Shown piece by piece: positions 1-9,345 of a stretch of DNA of 32,349 bases. The notes beneath the pieces were generated by a model. It was given only the letters and a program-made list of their open reading frames with translations, did no database searches and was not told the origin of the DNA. Position 1 is the stretch's first letter. Each line of letters starts with the position of its first letter. Source of the stretch: an uncultured Opitutales bacterium (GTDB lineage Bacteria > Verrucomicrobiota > Verrucomicrobiia > Opitutales > Intestinicryptomonadaceae); assembly GCA_944389915.1 (NCBI GenBank), contig CALXOC010000022.1:1-32349 (forward strand), given 5' to 3'. A program made the translations under genes and the position numbers.

Positions 1-1919
1 ACCGAAAGCGCTCCCATTCGGACAAAGACGAAGTCTTCGGAAAGGTTATAAGGATATTGGAGCGCAAAAACACAAAAGTGGTCGGCACCCTGCGCCGCTC
101 CTATAATTTTTGGCATGTCGTTCCGGACAATCCCAAATTCTTTTACGACATAATAGTCGAGCCTCCGGAACGCTCCGGGGTATTCCCGCAACCGCGCGAG
201 AACGACAAGGTCGTGCTGCGCCTAAACGAGTGGTTGCAGCGGCACATGAATCCGTCGGGGGTGATAATAGAAAACCTCGGGCCCAGCCATACTCCCATGG
301 CGGAATACCGCGCCATTCTTTCAAAATACGAACTTGAAGAAAGCTTTCCAGACGCCGTTCTAAGGGAGTTGCGCTCCGTTCCGAGCAAGGTTTCCGATAG
401 GGACATAAGTTCGCGCCTGGACATAAGGGGCGACTTTACAATCACAATAGATCCCGAAGACGCCAAGGATTTTGACGACGCCATATCATTAAAGCGGTCT
501 AAAGGCGGCGGGTGGGAAATAGGGGTCCACATAGCCGACGTATCCTACTATGTAAGGCCAAATACCGCCATAGACAGGGAGGCGTGCAAAAGGGGCAACT
601 CCACATATCTGGTGGGGACCGTCATTCCCATGTTGCCCTTTGAGCTATCCAACGGCATATGCTCGCTTGTTGAAAACGAGGACAGGCTTGTCAAAAGCGT
701 TTTTTTGACTTTCGACGCCGGAGGAGACTGCGTAAACGCGCGCTTTGCAAACTCCGTAATCAGAAGCGACAAAAGGCTCAGCTATGAACAGGCACACGCG
801 TTTATAGTTGAGGACGACATTGAAAAAATCGCCTCCGTCAGGCCTCCCGCCGACTACGAAACCGCATATGCCGGAAGGCCGCTTTCCGAGCTTTCAAGAA
901 CCGAAATGGAAAAAATACGCTCGGGCTTGCGCAGGCTTTGGGGAATAGCATCAACGCTTAGGGAGAAGCGCATGCGCAAGGGAAGCCTCGATCTTGAAAT
1001 TCCCGAATTTAAAATATTTTGCGACAAGGACGGCTACGCCGACCGCATAGAAAAGACCGAAAACAACGAGAGCCACCAGCTTATAGAGGAATTTATGCTC
1101 GCCGCTAACGAGGCCGTTGCGCGCGAACTTTTCAGCAGCAAAATCCCGTATATATCGCGCGTGCACGACAATCCCGACGCGGAAAAGTTGGCCGAGCTCA
1201 GAGAGGAGCTCTCGGATTTCGGCATAACCTGCGGAGATTTGACGTCGCGCCGCGAGGTGTTAAAAGTCCTATCCACCATATCGCAGCACCCGCAGAGTTA
1301 TCTATTAAAGACAAAATTCCTGCGAAGCATGAAGCGGGCCATGTACAGGGCTTCGTCCGACGGCCATTACGGTCTCAACAAGGTATACTACGCCCACTTC
1401 ACCTCCCCCATACGCCGCTACGCCGATCTTAGCGTGCACCGCTGCATGAATTGGCTAATGCGGAAAAAGGGAATGGAGGGCGCCCCGAAATTTGTGGGGG
1501 CTCCGCCATCAAAAGGGGCCCTTGAGGAGACCGCGGCCCATATAAGCCGAACGGAGCAAAACAGCGCCGAAGCGGAGAGGGAATCGCGAAAGATAAAGCT
1601 CATGGAGTATTTCGAGCGCAAGATAGGCTCGGATATCTCATTTGAGGCTATTGTAACTTCCGTTTCAAACCACGGATTCTTCGTGGAGCTCACAGAGTCG
1701 TCGGCATTTGGATTCGTGCACGCGCACACCATGCACGACGATATTTACAGGCTGAATTCCGCCGGAACCGCTCTGCGGGGCAGACGCACTGGAACCCAGA
1801 TAAGAATAGGCGACAAAGTCAAAGTGGAAGTGGAATCTGTGGACCGTTTCAAGCGCCAAATAGATTTCCATTTGGCGGGTTCGGCACAGCGCAAAAAGGG
1901 CAAAAAGCGCAAGGGCTAA
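1..1919 (+). CDS. rnr: Ribonuclease R (RNB-family 3'-5' exoribonuclease), 5' end outside window
   Basis: Processive 3'-5' hydrolytic exoribonuclease that degrades structured RNA in the cytoplasm. The frame is open to the left window edge (first full codon at position 3), and the upstream codons read as RNase R-like sequence (DEVFGKVIRILERKNTK), so the TTG at 57 is not the real start; roughly the first 80-100 residues of the family are missing. Numbering from that TTG, the RNB catalytic core begins near residue 120 with RGDFTITIDPEDAKDFDDAI, which supplies the metal-binding Asp cluster. The RNB signature is HFTSPIRRYADLSVHR near residue 450. A C-terminal S1 RNA-binding domain covers about residues 530-605, followed by a short Lys/Arg-rich tail typical of RNase R. 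The gene converges on prc. The family call is secure; RNase R rather than RNase II is favoured by the basic tail. Confidence 0.95.
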   Translation, partial: RKRSHSDKDEVFGKVIRILERKNTKVVGTLRRSYNFWHVVPDNPKFFYDIIVEPPERSGVFPQPRENDKVVLRLNEWLQRHMNPSGVIIENLGPSHTPMAEYRAILSKYELEESFPDAVLRELRSVPSKVSDRDISSRLDIRGDFTITIDPEDAKDFDDAISLKRSKGGGWEIGVHIADVSYYVRPNTAIDREACKRGNSTYLVGTVIPMLPFELSNGICSLVENEDRLVKSVFLTFDAGGDCVNARFANSVIRSDKRLSYEQAHAFIVEDDIEKIASVRPPADYETAYAGRPLSELSRTEMEKIRSGLRRLWGIASTLREKRMRKGSLDLEIPEFKIFCDKDGYADRIEKTENNESHQLIEEFMLAANEAVARELFSSKIPYISRVHDNPDAEKLAELREELSDFGITCGDLTSRREVLKVLSTISQHPQSYLLKTKFLRSMKRAMYRASSDGHYGLNKVYYAHFTSPIRRYADLSVHRCMNWLMRKKGMEGAPKFVGAPPSKGALEETAAHISRTEQNSAEAERESRKIKLMEYFERKIGSDISFEAIVTSVSNHGFFVELTESSAFGFVHAHTMHDDIYRLNSAGTALRGRRTGTQIRIGDKVKVEVESVDRFKRQIDFHLAGSAQRKKGKKRKG

Positions 1920-1987
1920 AATCTGATGCAAATTCGCGGAATCCATTAAGTCTCTTTTGCTCCGCGCGATACGAAATATGGACAAAG

Positions 1988-2012
1988 AAGCGCGCGTGTT
2001 CCGCGCGCGCTT
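1988..2012. terminator. GC-rich hairpin between convergent rnr and prc
   Basis: A perfect 9-bp inverted repeat (AAGCGCGCG at 1988-1996 and CGCGCGCTT at 2004-2012, 7-nt loop) lies in the 125-bp gap between the stop codons of rnr (plus) and prc (minus). Its placement suggests a shared bidirectional terminator. Neither side has a long T run (TTGG on the plus side, CTTTGTCC on the minus side), so it may instead protect 3' ends or act with Rho. Nothing else was recognised in this gap. Confidence 0.5.
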
Positions 2013-2044
2013 GGTAAAATCAATGGGCAAGCTTAAATTTAGGG

Positions 2045-4381
2045 CTAATTGTTTTTTTGCGCTTGAAGCTTCGCCTTAGCAAGCAAATTGGGATGCTCTA
2101 TGATGTTAATCCAATCGCCCATTATCCGGAGAGCTTCGCGCAGCTGAACGTCGAACACGGGTTCGTCATCGTCCATAGCGTCGGCATCGGCGCCCTTCTT
2201 GGCAGACTTCTTTGAGAGGCGCCGCTTGAGTTTTGAATCATGCTCCCCGTTTTCCTTGGCACTGTCGAGCAACACTTCGGTCTTGTGGTAGTCGTAGCTC
2301 TTGGCGAGTTCCTTTTCGCGCTTTTCTATTTCGTCGTTGAGCTTTTCGTCAGCCTTTAAGAGAGCTTCTCTGGCCTTGTAGTTTAAGCTCCAATCCTTCA
2401 TGTTTTGGCGCTCTTTAACCCAGTTTATGCGCTCGTTCCAAAGTTTGAACTCCTCAAGCTTTTTCTGCCTTTCCAAAGACTGCTTTGTCAGCTCCGACAT
2501 AAGGGCGTCTGCCTCTCCTTTTGGCATTCCGTATCCCCAAAGCGTGTCTATCTCGTCGGGCAAAATACTGTCCCATTTCATGGCGTAATCCTTATACTGT
2601 TCGCCTATCTCCATGTAATCGTAAACAGACGGCAGCACGATGTCGCTGTGAACGCCCTTTAATTGAATTGACTCTCCGCTCGGGGCGTACCACTTCTGAA
2701 CCGTTACCTTTGCGGCGCTCTTCTGCTCAGGATCAAAGTTGGACAAGTTCAATACCGCCTGAACGGTTCCCTTCCCGTGCGTGCTCTTATCTCCCACAAC
2801 TATGGCGCGCTGATGGTTTTGGAGGGCGCCCGCCACAATCTCAGTGGCGGAAGCCGACAATCTGCTTACCATAATCATAAGCGGGCCGTTCCAAACAAGG
2901 CGCGGGTCCTTGTCAGCAAGCCTGTTTGTGGATCCCGTTGCGGAGCGTATTTGCACAACCGGGCCAGTTTTTATAAATAACCCCGCAAGGTCAACCGCCT
3001 CGTTCAGGAAGCCTCCGCCGTTGCGTCGCAAATCGAGAATAATGCCTTTTACCCCAAGTTTTTTTAGTTTGTTTAAGAGTTCTTCCACGTCTTTCGACGT
3101 GCTGAAACCTTTTGCCTCGCCTTCCTCTCCCGTGCTCTCTCCGTAAAATGCAGGCAAGTCTATTACCCCGACAGGAATAGTCTTGCTTCCCACGGGTATT
3201 GTGTATACTTCGGCGCGCGCCAACTTCGTGGTGAGCTTTATCTGTTTTCTAACCAGCGTTACAACTTTCCGGGCCGAAGGATTGGACGCCGGCTCTATCA
3301 ATAGGCGGACTTTAGTATTCTCCTTTCCCCTTATTAGCCTGACAGTCTTGCGCAACTTCATTCCCACAACATCAACTATTTCTCCGCTCTCCTGCCCCAC
3401 TCCGAGAATTTTGTCTCCCGGCTTGAGCTGCTTGCATTCCTCAGCGGGACCGCCGGGCATCAGCTCTTCAAGAACGCAATAGCCCTCCTTGTCGGCAAGC
3501 AGAGCTCCTATCCCTACAAGCGCGTTGCGCACGGATATGTCGAACTCCTCAAGGTAATACTCCGAGAGAAAAGCGGAATGCGGATCGTAAAAATGCGAAA
3601 GCGTATTCAGGTAGATTTCCTGGATTTCCATCGGGTCGGCCTTGATGTATCCCTCTATCAGGCGCGTATAACGCTTTAGGACTTCCGCTTTAGCGGCGTC
3701 GTATTTTTCCTCAAAAGTTTTGGGCGATTTTTTCTGCTCCTGTTCGAGAGTTTTTTCCTCCTTTTCTGTAATTTCATCATTTTCCCCGTCTATCCCAACT
3801 TCGTAGCCCAACATCTGGTTTATTATGTCAAAACGCAGGCGGTCGCTCCATAGCTTGTCAGCATCGGTCATGTCTGCCGGCCAATTTTCCTTTTTTCTAT
3901 CCGGGCGGAAAGTATCCTTGCCGTCGAGATCAAAGGGCTGGTCCATGCGCTTTTTTATCCATTCAAGCCTCGATTCCGCCCTCTCTATAAAGCGCGAATA
4001 TATGGAAAATGCCGGGAGCAAAGCGCCCTGCCTAAGCATAATCTCTATAGACGGAGAAAAGAAATCCTGATAGTGCTGAACGTCGTTTGCGGTAAAGAAG
4101 AGCTTAAAAACATCTACGTTCTCCATATACTCGCGTATGAACTCCCGCACATCGAGATCGGAAAGAGAAGTCTTTAGGTAATGCCCGTTCTCCATGCAAT
4201 ATACAAGGAACTGGGTCTCCTTGCGCATTTTCGGAGTTGTTTGAAGCGAAAGCTTAGACGCCGCGCTTTCGGCCGATTGCCCCGCCGCGGGCAAAAATAC
4301 AACCCCCAACAATATCGAAAGCGCAAAAAAGCACCGCAGCTTCAAGGATGGCTTAAAGAATAATTCTTTGATATATTTCAT
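2045..4381 (-). CDS. prc: Periplasmic tail-specific protease, S41 family (Prc/Tsp)
   Basis: C-terminal processing serine protease that cleaves periplasmic or outer-membrane-associated proteins from their C-terminal tails. The 778-residue protein starts with a Sec signal peptide (basic start, hydrophobic core about residues 16-32, PAAGQSA cleavage region). A helical Tsp N-terminal region follows, then a PDZ domain (about 280-365) and the S41 catalytic domain (about 400-560). The Ser-Lys dyad is visible: S511 in RLSASATE and K537 in THGKGTVQ. The C-terminal third is a long charged helical region like the DUF3340 part of E. coli Prc, and total length also fits Prc (about 680 residues) better than shorter CtpA. 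It is the last gene of the minus-strand run, 72 bp after the rhomboid gene, and its AT-rich upstream region shows no Shine-Dalgarno sequence. The acidic insert near 200-220 (EEKTLEQEQKK) is a local feature. Confidence 0.94.
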   Translation of the reverse strand: MKYIKELFFKPSLKLRCFFALSILLGVVFLPAAGQSAESAASKLSLQTTPKMRKETQFLVYCMENGHYLKTSLSDLDVREFIREYMENVDVFKLFFTANDVQHYQDFFSPSIEIMLRQGALLPAFSIYSRFIERAESRLEWIKKRMDQPFDLDGKDTFRPDRKKENWPADMTDADKLWSDRLRFDIINQMLGYEVGIDGENDEITEKEEKTLEQEQKKSPKTFEEKYDAAKAEVLKRYTRLIEGYIKADPMEIQEIYLNTLSHFYDPHSAFLSEYYLEEFDISVRNALVGIGALLADKEGYCVLEELMPGGPAEECKQLKPGDKILGVGQESGEIVDVVGMKLRKTVRLIRGKENTKVRLLIEPASNPSARKVVTLVRKQIKLTTKLARAEVYTIPVGSKTIPVGVIDLPAFYGESTGEEGEAKGFSTSKDVEELLNKLKKLGVKGIILDLRRNGGGFLNEAVDLAGLFIKTGPVVQIRSATGSTNRLADKDPRLVWNGPLMIMVSRLSASATEIVAGALQNHQRAIVVGDKSTHGKGTVQAVLNLSNFDPEQKSAAKVTVQKWYAPSGESIQLKGVHSDIVLPSVYDYMEIGEQYKDYAMKWDSILPDEIDTLWGYGMPKGEADALMSELTKQSLERQKKLEEFKLWNERINWVKERQNMKDWSLNYKAREALLKADEKLNDEIEKREKELAKSYDYHKTEVLLDSAKENGEHDSKLKRRLSKKSAKKGADADAMDDDEPVFDVQLREALRIMGDWINIIEHPNLLAKAKLQAQKNN

Positions 4382-4453
4382 CTTAATGTATAAAAAAATA
4401 GTTCAAAACCTCATGCGCGCAAGAAACAAATCCCGACAACAGCGACGCCCGAA

Positions 4454-5389
4454 TCATTTAAAAATCTCCTTCGCCCTTCTAAGAGTTTCTCGTTCGGATT
4501 CCGTCAGGCTGGAGAATCCGTTCACATTTATCTTGTCCAAAATTCTGTCCACTTCTTTTTTTAAATCCGCATGGGCGCTTATATTTACACTGTATTTGTA
4601 ATCTGCCGCCGTTTTTTGTTCCGAACAGCCCGCTTTATTCCGCTGTGCCCACGCATTTTTGAAAGGCTTTGTCTTTCCGAAAGAGAATATGTTCGGCATG
4701 CGAATAGTTTGTCCGCGCCATTTTTTCGCCAATACCATGCCGGCAAGCATTCCGCCCAAATGCGCCGAATACGCTATTGTTGCCCCTCCGAATGACAGGC
4801 TGTAAAGAAGGCCCAAAAGCTCAAATGCGGCGGCAAATTTAAGCATGGTCATGGGTCTTAGCGATATGGGCAACACAAAAAATATCAAAAAAGTGAGCGG
4901 AATGGGGGGATAGAAGGCGCAAAAACACGCAAATACCGACATAACTGAAGCCGACGCCCCTACGAGAGCTTCCGGATGAGAGAATGACAATAGCAACCAT
5001 ATCACACCGCCCACTATTCCACCGGCAAAGTACGCACTTAAAAATCTTGCCGTTCCTATAAACTTCTCGAGAGCCGATCCCAAAAAATACAAGGCAAGCA
5101 TATTTAAAAATATGTGCAGTATGTTTGCATGGAGAAAGGAATATGTAAGAAGCGTCCATATGCGCCCCTTTTCAAGGGCTTCAAGCGACAGCGCAAAATA
5201 CTCAAAAAAGCTTCCGTATCCAAAAATTCTATCAACAAACGCGCCCGCAAAAAAACAGGCTATATTTATAATTATAAGAATTTTAACTGCCGCATTTTGG
5301 GCAAAAAACTCCATGGCGCCGCCGCGCCCGTATGCGTAGCCTCCGCCTGTCGGACGCGAATTCATATAATCTCTGTCGTATAAGGACAT
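4454..5389 (-). CDS. Rhomboid-family intramembrane serine protease with DUF6576-like tail
   Basis: Membrane protein of the rhomboid superfamily, which cleaves substrates within transmembrane helices. Six or so hydrophobic segments lie between about residues 33 and 222. The family marks are present: the HxxxN-type motif in LHIFLNMLAL (about 91-100), the catalytic Ser in GASAS (S146, so GxSA rather than the commoner GxSG) and the partner His in AHLGGM (H210). The N terminus is a short Gly/Tyr-rich cytosolic stretch. The C terminus is a soluble extension ending in a helix like ILDKINVNGFSSLTESERE, the kind called DUF6576 in rhomboid-like proteins. Its ATG shares one base with the tcdA stop (TAATG), implying translational coupling. 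Substrate unknown. Confidence 0.9.
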   Translation of the reverse strand: MSLYDRDYMNSRPTGGGYAYGRGGAMEFFAQNAAVKILIIINIACFFAGAFVDRIFGYGSFFEYFALSLEALEKGRIWTLLTYSFLHANILHIFLNMLALYFLGSALEKFIGTARFLSAYFAGGIVGGVIWLLLSFSHPEALVGASASVMSVFACFCAFYPPIPLTFLIFFVLPISLRPMTMLKFAAAFELLGLLYSLSFGGATIAYSAHLGGMLAGMVLAKKWRGQTIRMPNIFSFGKTKPFKNAWAQRNKAGCSEQKTAADYKYSVNISAHADLKKEVDRILDKINVNGFSSLTESERETLRRAKEIFK

Positions 5390-6123
5390 TATCTGCTTTT
5401 CTCTAAAATTTCTCTGAGAGCAAGATTTGCAAGATTCAACCCGAACACTCCCGTTACTATGGGAGAGCTACCCAATATTTTCTTCGTATTTTCTCCCCCA
5501 ATATTAAGATGAGTTTCAGGCAAAACTTTCTCTTTTGAATAAACGCACATACATTTTCCCTGAAATTTGCGTCTGCGCAACTCTTTTCTGAGCGCGGCCG
5601 CCAAGGGGCAATCAGAGGTATTAAATATGTTTGAGACCCCCACTTTAAGGGGATCGAGCCTTCTGGCCGCCCCCATGCTTGAAACCACGCTAATGCCGGA
5701 CTCCCAAGCGCCCCCGATTATCAGGGCCTTAGACTGCACCGTATCTACCGCGTCAACAATAAGGTCTGGAGACCCTGAAAGCACTTCTGAAACTGTATTG
5801 GAATCCACAAAAATGTCAAATGCCTCGACATGCGCGTCGGGATTTATGTCTAGTATGCGCTCCCTCCACACATCTACTTTCTTTCTTCCGCATGTGGAGG
5901 CAAGCGCGCAAAGTTGGCGGTTTATATTGCTCCCCTCCACAATATCGAAATCAAATAGGCGAAATGCTCCCACCCCCATGCGGGCGAGAGCTTCAACGGC
6001 GTATCCGCCTACCGCCCCAAGCCCGCACACAGACACCTTTGCCGCAGACAGCCGCTCAAGCGCGTTCGAGCCGTACAATAAGGCACCCCGCGAAAAGATT
6101 TCCCTGTCAAAAGATTTATTCAC
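5389..6123 (-). CDS. tcdA: tRNA threonylcarbamoyladenosine dehydratase (TcdA/CsdL, E1-like)
   Basis: ATP-dependent enzyme that cyclises N6-threonylcarbamoyladenosine at tRNA position 37 to ct6A. It belongs to the ThiF/MoeB/E1-like superfamily. The nucleotide-binding GLGAVGG (residues 34-40), the acidic pair FDFD (57-60) and the ATP-contacting NINRQ (66-70) are typical of TcdA/YgdL. At 244 residues it is slightly shorter than E. coli TcdA (about 268). It overlaps the tatD-like gene by 8 bp at its 5' end and the rhomboid start by 1 bp at its 3' end. A ThiF-type adenylyltransferase is the alternative, but no thiamine or molybdopterin genes are nearby and NINRQLCA is TcdA-like. Confidence 0.88.
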   Translation of the reverse strand: MNKSFDREIFSRGALLYGSNALERLSAAKVSVCGLGAVGGYAVEALARMGVGAFRLFDFDIVEGSNINRQLCALASTCGRKKVDVWRERILDINPDAHVEAFDIFVDSNTVSEVLSGSPDLIVDAVDTVQSKALIIGGAWESGISVVSSMGAARRLDPLKVGVSNIFNTSDCPLAAALRKELRRRKFQGKCMCVYSKEKVLPETHLNIGGENTKKILGSSPIVTGVFGLNLANLALREILEKSR

Positions 6124-6859
6124 AACCGTTCAATGCCAAATTGCCGGAATTTTCCCGTCCATAAAAACGCAGGAAATTCCTATGCGTAATGCGCGCCACA
6201 CACTCCGCCCCGACCGCGCGAATCTCCGCCAAGACGTTAATGGCTTCGGCAAGGCTCCCGGCGCGCGATGTGGAATCGCTTTCAACCATGAGACTGTCGT
6301 CGGAAACGGAGGCTGCGCAAGCCGCCCCGGATTCGAGTTTTAATTCGCGCAATCCGAATGAGAAATACGCTCCCAACAGTTGAAAGCTGCGCGCAAGCTC
6401 CGCCGAAAATTTGGCCGCGTGCAATAAAAATCTTCTATTGCGCTCTCCCGCACCGCCCATGCGCCACCGCTTTAATATGTCGTAAGTCTCTCCCGGGCGC
6501 CCCGAGGAATGCACCACCACGGGCAACTTGCGCTCTGAAGCCAAATCCAGCTGCCATTCAAAAAGCGCCTTTTGGAGCTCAGGGGAAAGCCTCGCCTTCT
6601 TGTCCAAGCCAATTTCGCCGACGGCGTCAGCGCCCGCCAAATACGAATCGAGTTCCATGACGGCGGCTTTTACTTCAACCCTGCCGGCGCCCGCACAAGA
6701 ATCAAAAGCCTTAGGATGAATCCCATAGGATTTTTTTATCGGCAAATCGCAAAATCCGGCAAGTTTTTGCCAGTCGCAGGGGAAACAAGCAGATACACAC
6801 GCAAGTTCTCCCGAACAAGGAGGAATGTGCGTGTGGGCGTCTGCAAATAACCCGTACAT
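6116..6859 (-). CDS. TatD-family metal-dependent hydrolase
   Basis: Amidohydrolase-fold enzyme of the TatD family, known as 3'-5' DNase/RNase or D-aminoacyl-tRNA-processing enzymes. The metal ligands of the family are visible: DAHTH (D7-H11), Glu82 in GEIGLD, His117 in VVHSSG, His147 in LLHAAKFS and Asp195 in MVESDS. At 247 residues the length is usual. It sits between aroB (4-bp gap) and tcdA (8-bp overlap). Several segments are divergent from YcfH/TatD proteins (a Cys-rich N-terminal part, C16, C21, C25, C28, C37), so the exact subfamily and substrate cannot be read from the sequence. Confidence 0.85.
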   Translation of the reverse strand: MYGLFADAHTHIPPCSGELACVSACFPCDWQKLAGFCDLPIKKSYGIHPKAFDSCAGAGRVEVKAAVMELDSYLAGADAVGEIGLDKKARLSPELQKALFEWQLDLASERKLPVVVHSSGRPGETYDILKRWRMGGAGERNRRFLLHAAKFSAELARSFQLLGAYFSFGLRELKLESGAACAASVSDDSLMVESDSTSRAGSLAEAINVLAEIRAVGAECVARITHRNFLRFYGRENSGNLALNGCE

Positions 6860-6863
6860 GCCC

Positions 6864-7937
6864 CTATCTCAAAAAATCCTCCAGAACCGATAAAACATCC
6901 GACGAATCCACATGCTCCGTGCGTGATTCCCCTATCTTATCGGCGAGCACAAACTTAAGTTTTCCCGCAAGAGTTTTCTTATCCCTGTACATGGCCTCCA
7001 ACATATCGGCCGCTTCAAGTTTTGAAAGTTTTACAGGAAGCCCGCACTTTCTTAAAACCGACTTTATTCTGTCGAAATTTCCCGACTCCGCTCCCGCCAA
7101 CTTGTCCGCCAAGCGCGAAGCCATAAGCATTCCTATGCCAACCGCCTCCCCGTGCAAATAGTTTCCGTAGCCCGCGCATTTTTCAATGGCGTGCCCGAAA
7201 GTATGCCCGAAATTCAACAGAGCCCTGCCGCCGCTTTTTGAAGTCTCGCGCTCGTCGGCGGATACAATTTCGGCTTTTAGGCGGCAGCACCTGCGTATAG
7301 CCTCGGGCAGCTTTGAATGCTTGCAAGACAAACTCTCGCGCTCGAGCATGGAAAACAGCGCCCTGTCTCCAAGAACTGCGCACTTTATTACCTCGGCCAT
7401 TCCCGCAGCGAATTCGCGCCTTGGAAGCGTATTTAAAAATCGCGTATCGGCAAACACGGCGCGGGGCTGGTGAAACGAACCAACGAGATTTTTCCCCTCG
7501 GGAATGTTTACGCCGGTTTTCCCGCCTACAGAAGAATCAACCATTGCCAAAAGTGTGGTCGGCAGCTGGTAAAAGTCTATTCCGCGCATGTAGACAGAGG
7601 CGACAAACCCCGTTAAATCCCCTATGACTCCGCCTCCCAATGCAATTAGGCAGCTCTTGCGGTCTATGTTTTTCTCGGCAAGAATTGAGCAGAGCTTTTC
7701 AACATTCGCCAGGCTCTTTGAGCTTTCGCCCCCATTTATTTCAAAAATCTCAGCCGTCTTTGATAAGGCCGCAAGCTTTGTTTTATGCTTGGCCGCAACG
7801 GCGGCGTCGGCAACGCAAAACAATTTCTTTGAAGCCGCCCGGGCCTTTTCAAACTCGGCTAATGCCGCTTCAAAGGCTCCATTTCCTATGTGGATGGGAT
7901 AGCTTCTATCCGACAATTTTACTTTAAGATTTATCAT
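6864..7937 (-). CDS. aroB: 3-dehydroquinate synthase
   Basis: Second step of the shikimate pathway: converts DAHP to 3-dehydroquinate using NAD and a divalent metal. The protein has 357 residues, the usual size. The NAD-binding GGGVIGDLTGF (101-111), the PTTLLAMVDSSVGGKTGVN block (126-144) and metal ligands in AEVIK (E182), NFGHTFGHA (H245) and LHGEAVG (H262) are all present. The open frame continues 55 codons upstream, but that part is antisense-like sequence inside ftsY. The ATG at 7937 gives the conserved start MINLKVKLSDRSYPIHIG and a 14-bp overlap with the end of ftsY. No other aromatic-pathway gene is present, so it is carried in a mixed housekeeping run. Confidence 0.95.
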   Translation of the reverse strand: MINLKVKLSDRSYPIHIGNGAFEAALAEFEKARAASKKLFCVADAAVAAKHKTKLAALSKTAEIFEINGGESSKSLANVEKLCSILAEKNIDRKSCLIALGGGVIGDLTGFVASVYMRGIDFYQLPTTLLAMVDSSVGGKTGVNIPEGKNLVGSFHQPRAVFADTRFLNTLPRREFAAGMAEVIKCAVLGDRALFSMLERESLSCKHSKLPEAIRRCCRLKAEIVSADERETSKSGGRALLNFGHTFGHAIEKCAGYGNYLHGEAVGIGMLMASRLADKLAGAESGNFDRIKSVLRKCGLPVKLSKLEAADMLEAMYRDKKTLAGKLKFVLADKIGESRTEHVDSSDVLSVLEDFLR

Positions 7938-8856
7938 AAGGCCGCTCCAATCCGAATACTCCGCGCGCATAAGCGCGCGCGTTAAACTTTTGCAAGTCCT
8001 CCGCTTTTTCGCCCAAGCCCGCATAGAGAATAGGCAACTTGAGTTTTCTGTAAATTCCAGCAAGAGCCCCCCCGCGTCCGGTTCCGTCCAATTTTGTAAC
8101 AATCATTCCGGTTAGCTTAAAGGCCCTGTGAAAAGCCTGAGCCTGCTCTATGCTGTTTGAACCCAGACTTGCGTCCACTACTATCACCGAATTTTGCGGA
8201 GCTTCAGGATCATTTTTTTCGAGAACCCTGCGCAATTTTGAGAGCTCATTCATGAGATTCTCCTTAGTGTGCAGTCTTCCCGCCGTGTCCAAAACCAGCC
8301 ATTTTGCCCCGCGGGCCTTGGCCGCCTGCCAAGCGTCCCATGCAGTGGCTGCGCTGTCGGCTCCGTGCCTGCTCTCTACAAGCTTCACATTCAGGCGCTC
8401 CGCCCATATCCGTATTTGCTCGTTGGCGGCAGCCCTAAATGTGTCGCATGCCCCCAACACGACTCCTCCGTCAGAATCGAGAATTTTTGCAAGTTTTGCA
8501 GCAGTTGTGGTTTTTCCGGCGCCATTGACGCCAACCAAGCACACTACGCCCGGGTTGCCGTCGGAAGCTTGTTTCAAATCCCCCTCGGAGCCTTCGAGAA
8601 TTTTTTCGAGAACCGCCGCTCCTATTTCCGCGGCGTCCCTGCCCCTGAGTTCCCTGTTCTTGGAATATTCGCGGCGTATGGCGTCGCAAATCTCCACGGC
8701 AGTATCGTAACCGAAATCGGCACCGAATAGCGTCTCCTCTATCAGCTCTATGTCGTTTTCGTCTATTTTTTTGCGAAACAATCCAAGCATTCCGCCGAGA
8801 GCCTCTCCCGCCGTCTTTTTCAGGCCTTCGCCGAATCTTTTAAGAACCGAAAACAT
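7924..8856 (-). CDS. ftsY: Signal recognition particle receptor FtsY
   Basis: SRP GTPase that docks ribosome-nascent chain complexes carrying SRP at the inner membrane. At 310 residues it is the NG core with almost no acidic A domain. The N domain spans about 1-95, and the G domain has GVNGAGKTT (109-117, P-loop), CDTFRAAA (137-144), DTAGRLHTKENLMNEL (190-205) and TKLDGTGRGG (254-263). The AxGE-like motif appears as GLGEKAEDLQKF, characteristic of FtsY. A short amphipathic start (MFSVLKRFGEGLKKTAG) could be the membrane anchor. It begins 1 bp after the nusB stop and ends inside aroB. Confidence 0.96.
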   Translation of the reverse strand: MFSVLKRFGEGLKKTAGEALGGMLGLFRKKIDENDIELIEETLFGADFGYDTAVEICDAIRREYSKNRELRGRDAAEIGAAVLEKILEGSEGDLKQASDGNPGVVCLVGVNGAGKTTTAAKLAKILDSDGGVVLGACDTFRAAANEQIRIWAERLNVKLVESRHGADSAATAWDAWQAAKARGAKWLVLDTAGRLHTKENLMNELSKLRRVLEKNDPEAPQNSVIVVDASLGSNSIEQAQAFHRAFKLTGMIVTKLDGTGRGGALAGIYRKLKLPILYAGLGEKAEDLQKFNARAYARGVFGLERPYDKS

Positions 8857-8857
8857 C

Positions 8858-9337
8858 TCAACCCCTATCGGCCGTGCGCAAAGGACGCTTTAAAGTTGAT
8901 TTTACGCTGTCGAGTATTCCGTTTATAAAACGCCTTGATTCCCCTGATGAATATGTTTTTGCCAAATCTATAGCTTCGTTTATCGACACCACCGGAGGAA
9001 TATCGCCGCGATACAACAACTCGAATACCGCCAGCCTAAGTATGGCCAAATCGACGCGCGCAATTCTATCCATGCTCCAATTCTTAGCATATTTTTGTAT
9101 TAGAGCGTCTATCTCAGGCATGTGTGCCATAGCGCCCGATATGAGCTCCTCGGCAAAAGCGTAATAAGCGCGGGGATTGTCTTTCATCTCAAAGAAGCCG
9201 TCGAGCTCCCCAGCGGAGGGCGAAACACCCAAGGGGGAAGCCCCGGCATTGGCCTGGCTCATATAAAGATACTGCATTGCAGCCGCCCTGTTCTCCCGGC
9301 GGCTCGACATTTTAGAATTGTCAGTTTTGTCTTCCAT
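8858..9337 (-). CDS. nusB: Transcription antitermination factor NusB
   Basis: Small all-helical protein that binds boxA RNA with NusE (S10) to promote rRNA antitermination. The 159-residue protein shows the family pattern: [17 protein letters not shown] at the start (about 11-27) and [20 protein letters not shown], then [27 protein letters not shown] (split here, about 115-150), the most conserved part of NusB. It lies 8 bp after ribH, a ribH-nusB order found in many bacteria. A second possible start (MSSRRENR, residue 10) would remove a polar leader; the ATG at 9337 is used here without strong ribosome-binding evidence. Confidence 0.93.
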   Translation of the reverse strand: MEDKTDNSKMSSRRENRAAAMQYLYMSQANAGASPLGVSPSAGELDGFFEMKDNPRAYYAFAEELISGAMAHMPEIDALIQKYAKNWSMDRIARVDLAILRLAVFELLYRGDIPPVVSINEAIDLAKTYSSGESRRFINGILDSVKSTLKRPLRTADRG

Positions 9338-9345
9338 AACCCGCG

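Noticed and set aside
5567-6343. 258-codon plus-strand frame across tcdA and tatD
   Set aside because: Crosses two convincing minus-strand genes; composition is that of a shadow frame.
7938-8102. 55-codon upstream extension of aroB
   Set aside because: It lies inside ftsY, has no AroB similarity, and the conserved AroB start begins at the ATG at 7937.
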